DNA from: Chitinophagales bacterium
GTDB taxonomy: Bacteria; Bacteroidota; Bacteroidia; Chitinophagales; UBA10324
Reading direction: 5' to 3'
NCBI GenBank assembly: GCA_013695775.1
Contig: JACCZV010000221.1
Coordinates: forward strand, 1 to 14,183
DNA length: 14,183 bases
A program made the translations under genes and the position numbers. Positions 12,924 through 14,183 of the stretch are shown in pieces. The notes beneath the pieces were generated by a model that was not told where the DNA came from, did no database searches, and saw nothing but the letters and a program-made list of their open reading frames with translations. How positions within the stretch are numbered: the first letter of the stretch is position 1; every line of letters starts with the position of its first letter.

Positions 12924-14183
12924 ATGCATTTTCAACAAATAAATGAAGATCACCTGCAATATTTCAGATCGGTTATCGGTGAGCAGAATGTGCTTACCGA
13001 TGAGGAGGCGCTTCTACATTATGGTCATGATGAAACAGAAGACCTGAAATTTCCCCCTGAAGTAGTATTGAAGCCCGCATCGGCGATAGAAATCAGCTCA
13101 CTCGTTGCTTTTTGCAATCAAAACAATATTTGTATCACAACACGAGGTGGCGGTACCGGCTTGAGTGGCGGGGCGCTCCCTGTATTTGGTGGTGTAGTTC
13201 TCTCAACAGAGCGATTGAATAAAATTATATTCATTGATGAACGCAATCACCAGGTAACCGTGGAGCCGGGTGTGATTACGCAACTTTTGCAGGAAGCCCT
13301 GAAACAAAGAGGATTGTTTTATCCTCCCGATCCTGCAAGCAGCGGTTCCTGTTTTATTGGTGGCAACATTGCAGAAAATTCTGGCGGGCCCAAAGCAGTA
13401 AAGTATGGGGTGGTGAAAGACTATGTGCTTAACCTTGAGGTGGTGCTTGCAAATGGAGATATAATCTGGACTGGTGCCAACGTACTCAAGAATGCTACTG
13501 GTTACAATCTCACCCAACTGATTGTTGGCAGCGAAGGTACTCTTGGCATCGTAACAAAAGCGGTTTTGCGGCTGATTCCGCATCCACAGCACGACCTTCT
13601 CATCCTGGTTCCGTTTCGGGTTGCAACAGAGGCATGCGAGGCAGTAAATGCGATCTTCATGGCTGGCATCATTCCTTCGGCATTGGAATTCATCGAGCGT
13701 GATGCGATAGCCTGGACGATGAGCTTCATGCACCTGCCCGGCATTCCACTGCCGCCTGACATACAGGCGCACCTGCTGATTGAAGTAGACGGAAACGATA
13801 TTGATCAACTCTATAAAGAGATTGAACTTATAACAATAGTGGTTGAAAAATTTAATGTCGGAGACATTTTGTTTGCCGATTCGGCCGATCAAAAAACTAA
13901 TTTATGGCGGCTGCGCAGAAGCGTAGCTGAAGCCGTGAAAGCAAATTCAATCTTCAAGGAAGAAGACACCGTAGTACCCCGAGCGGAGCTTCCAAAGCTG
14001 TTTGCAGGTGTAAAAGAAATCGGGAGACAATATGGGTTTAAGTCTGTTTGTTACGGACATGCCGGCGATGGAAACCTTCATGTTAATATTATCAAAGGAG
14101 ATTTAAGTGAGGAGGAATGGACACAGAAATTGCCTTTAGGCATAAGAGAAATCTTCAGGCTCTGCGTTAAGCTCGGCGGCACC
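12924..14183 (+). CDS. GlcD-family FAD-linked oxidase, 3'-truncated by window edge
   Basis: An open frame of 420 codons from the ATG runs to the window edge without a stop; GlcD-type proteins are usually about 450-500 residues, or much longer when fused to Fe-S domains. RGGGTGLSGGA (74-84) is the FAD pyrophosphate loop of the PCMH/VAO fold. PDPASSGSCFIGGNIAENSGG, GYNLTQLIVGSEGTLGIVT and VVPRAELP follow in the expected order, and CYGHAGDGNLHVNI near the end is the conserved C-terminal signature. The final visible residues (LCVKLGGT) should precede the 'ISGEHGIG' motif. Such enzymes oxidise 2-hydroxy acids (glycolate or D-lactate), passing electrons to the respiratory chain. Substrate cannot be told from this fragment. 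Whether a C-terminal ferredoxin/CCG domain follows is not visible. Confidence 0.93.
   Translation, partial: MHFQQINEDHLQYFRSVIGEQNVLTDEEALLHYGHDETEDLKFPPEVVLKPASAIEISSLVAFCNQNNICITTRGGGTGLSGGALPVFGGVVLSTERLNKIIFIDERNHQVTVEPGVITQLLQEALKQRGLFYPPDPASSGSCFIGGNIAENSGGPKAVKYGVVKDYVLNLEVVLANGDIIWTGANVLKNATGYNLTQLIVGSEGTLGIVTKAVLRLIPHPQHDLLILVPFRVATEACEAVNAIFMAGIIPSALEFIERDAIAWTMSFMHLPGIPLPPDIQAHLLIEVDGNDIDQLYKEIELITIVVEKFNVGDILFADSADQKTNLWRLRRSVAEAVKANSIFKEEDTVVPRAELPKLFAGVKEIGRQYGFKSVCYGHAGDGNLHVNIIKGDLSEEEWTQKLPLGIREIFRLCVKLGGT

Noticed and set aside
13203..13892. Long minus-strand open frame (229 codons) opposite the FAD oxidase gene
   Set aside because: It is the antisense of a gene with clear GlcD motifs, its product resembles no family, and it has Cys/Asn/His-rich composition typical of shadow frames.
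1..14183. CRISPR array, tRNA or rRNA genes, transposases, phage or toxin-antitoxin genes
   Set aside because: None was recognised on either strand; the genes are ordinary metabolic, envelope and repair genes.

Overview
The window looks like chromosomal DNA from a Bacteroidota bacterium, most likely Chitinophagales or Sphingobacteriales. The signs are: DUF4270 and S41 lipoproteins with short SSC/LSC lipoboxes, a type IX secretion (T9SS) / gliding-type surface protein relic, Bacteroidota-style -7 boxes (TAnnTTTG) just upstream of several genes, no obvious Shine-Dalgarno sequences, and moderate to low GC. No tRNA, rRNA, CRISPR array, transposase or phage gene was seen. No gene-free stretch exceeds about 230 bases.

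Layout. (1) Positions 1-922, minus strand: a frameshifted T9SS/gliding-associated surface protein that runs off the left edge. (2) Positions 1115-5209, minus strand: a likely operon read leftward, with a reduced GT5 starch-synthase-like protein, a DUF4270 lipoprotein and GlmS. (3) Positions 5210-5427: a divergent intergenic region with two back-to-back -7 boxes and a possible structured leader. (4) Positions 5428-8309, plus strand: panC, panD, a UPF0104/LPG-synthase-TM membrane protein and an rfaE2-type heptose-1-phosphate adenylyltransferase. The last three are tightly packed. (5) Positions 8310-8533: an intergenic region rich in palindromes, upstream of an FeS-BCP/DPRP-type photolyase (8534-10006). 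(6) Positions 10057-11675, minus strand: an S41 peptidase lipoprotein followed by DNA-3-methyladenine glycosylase I (tag). (7) Positions 11676-11845: a hairpin element bracketed by 13-bp direct repeats. (8) Positions 11846-12838, minus strand: an outer-membrane-type protein, divergent from a GlcD-family FAD oxidase (12924 to the right edge, incomplete).

How the genes fit together. The block from glmS to rfaE2 is mostly envelope and cofactor metabolism: amino-sugar supply (GlmS), pantothenate/CoA (PanC, PanD), ADP-heptose for LPS core (RfaE2), a membrane protein of the LPG-synthase TM family, and two proteins of unclear role (GT5-like, DUF4270). From memory, GT5-like, DUF4270, panC and panD lie together in many Bacteroidota. 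The right half carries two DNA-repair genes in convergent orientation: photolyase for UV lesions and Tag for alkylation lesions.

No clearly new multi-gene system is visible. The observations most worth a second look are: a photolyase-family protein that has lost most of its Fe-S cluster ligands, with an array of palindromes upstream; a GT5-like protein that lacks both the KxGGL motif and the C-terminal domain; a nearly leaderless panD; and a small hairpin element flanked by exact 13-bp repeats.
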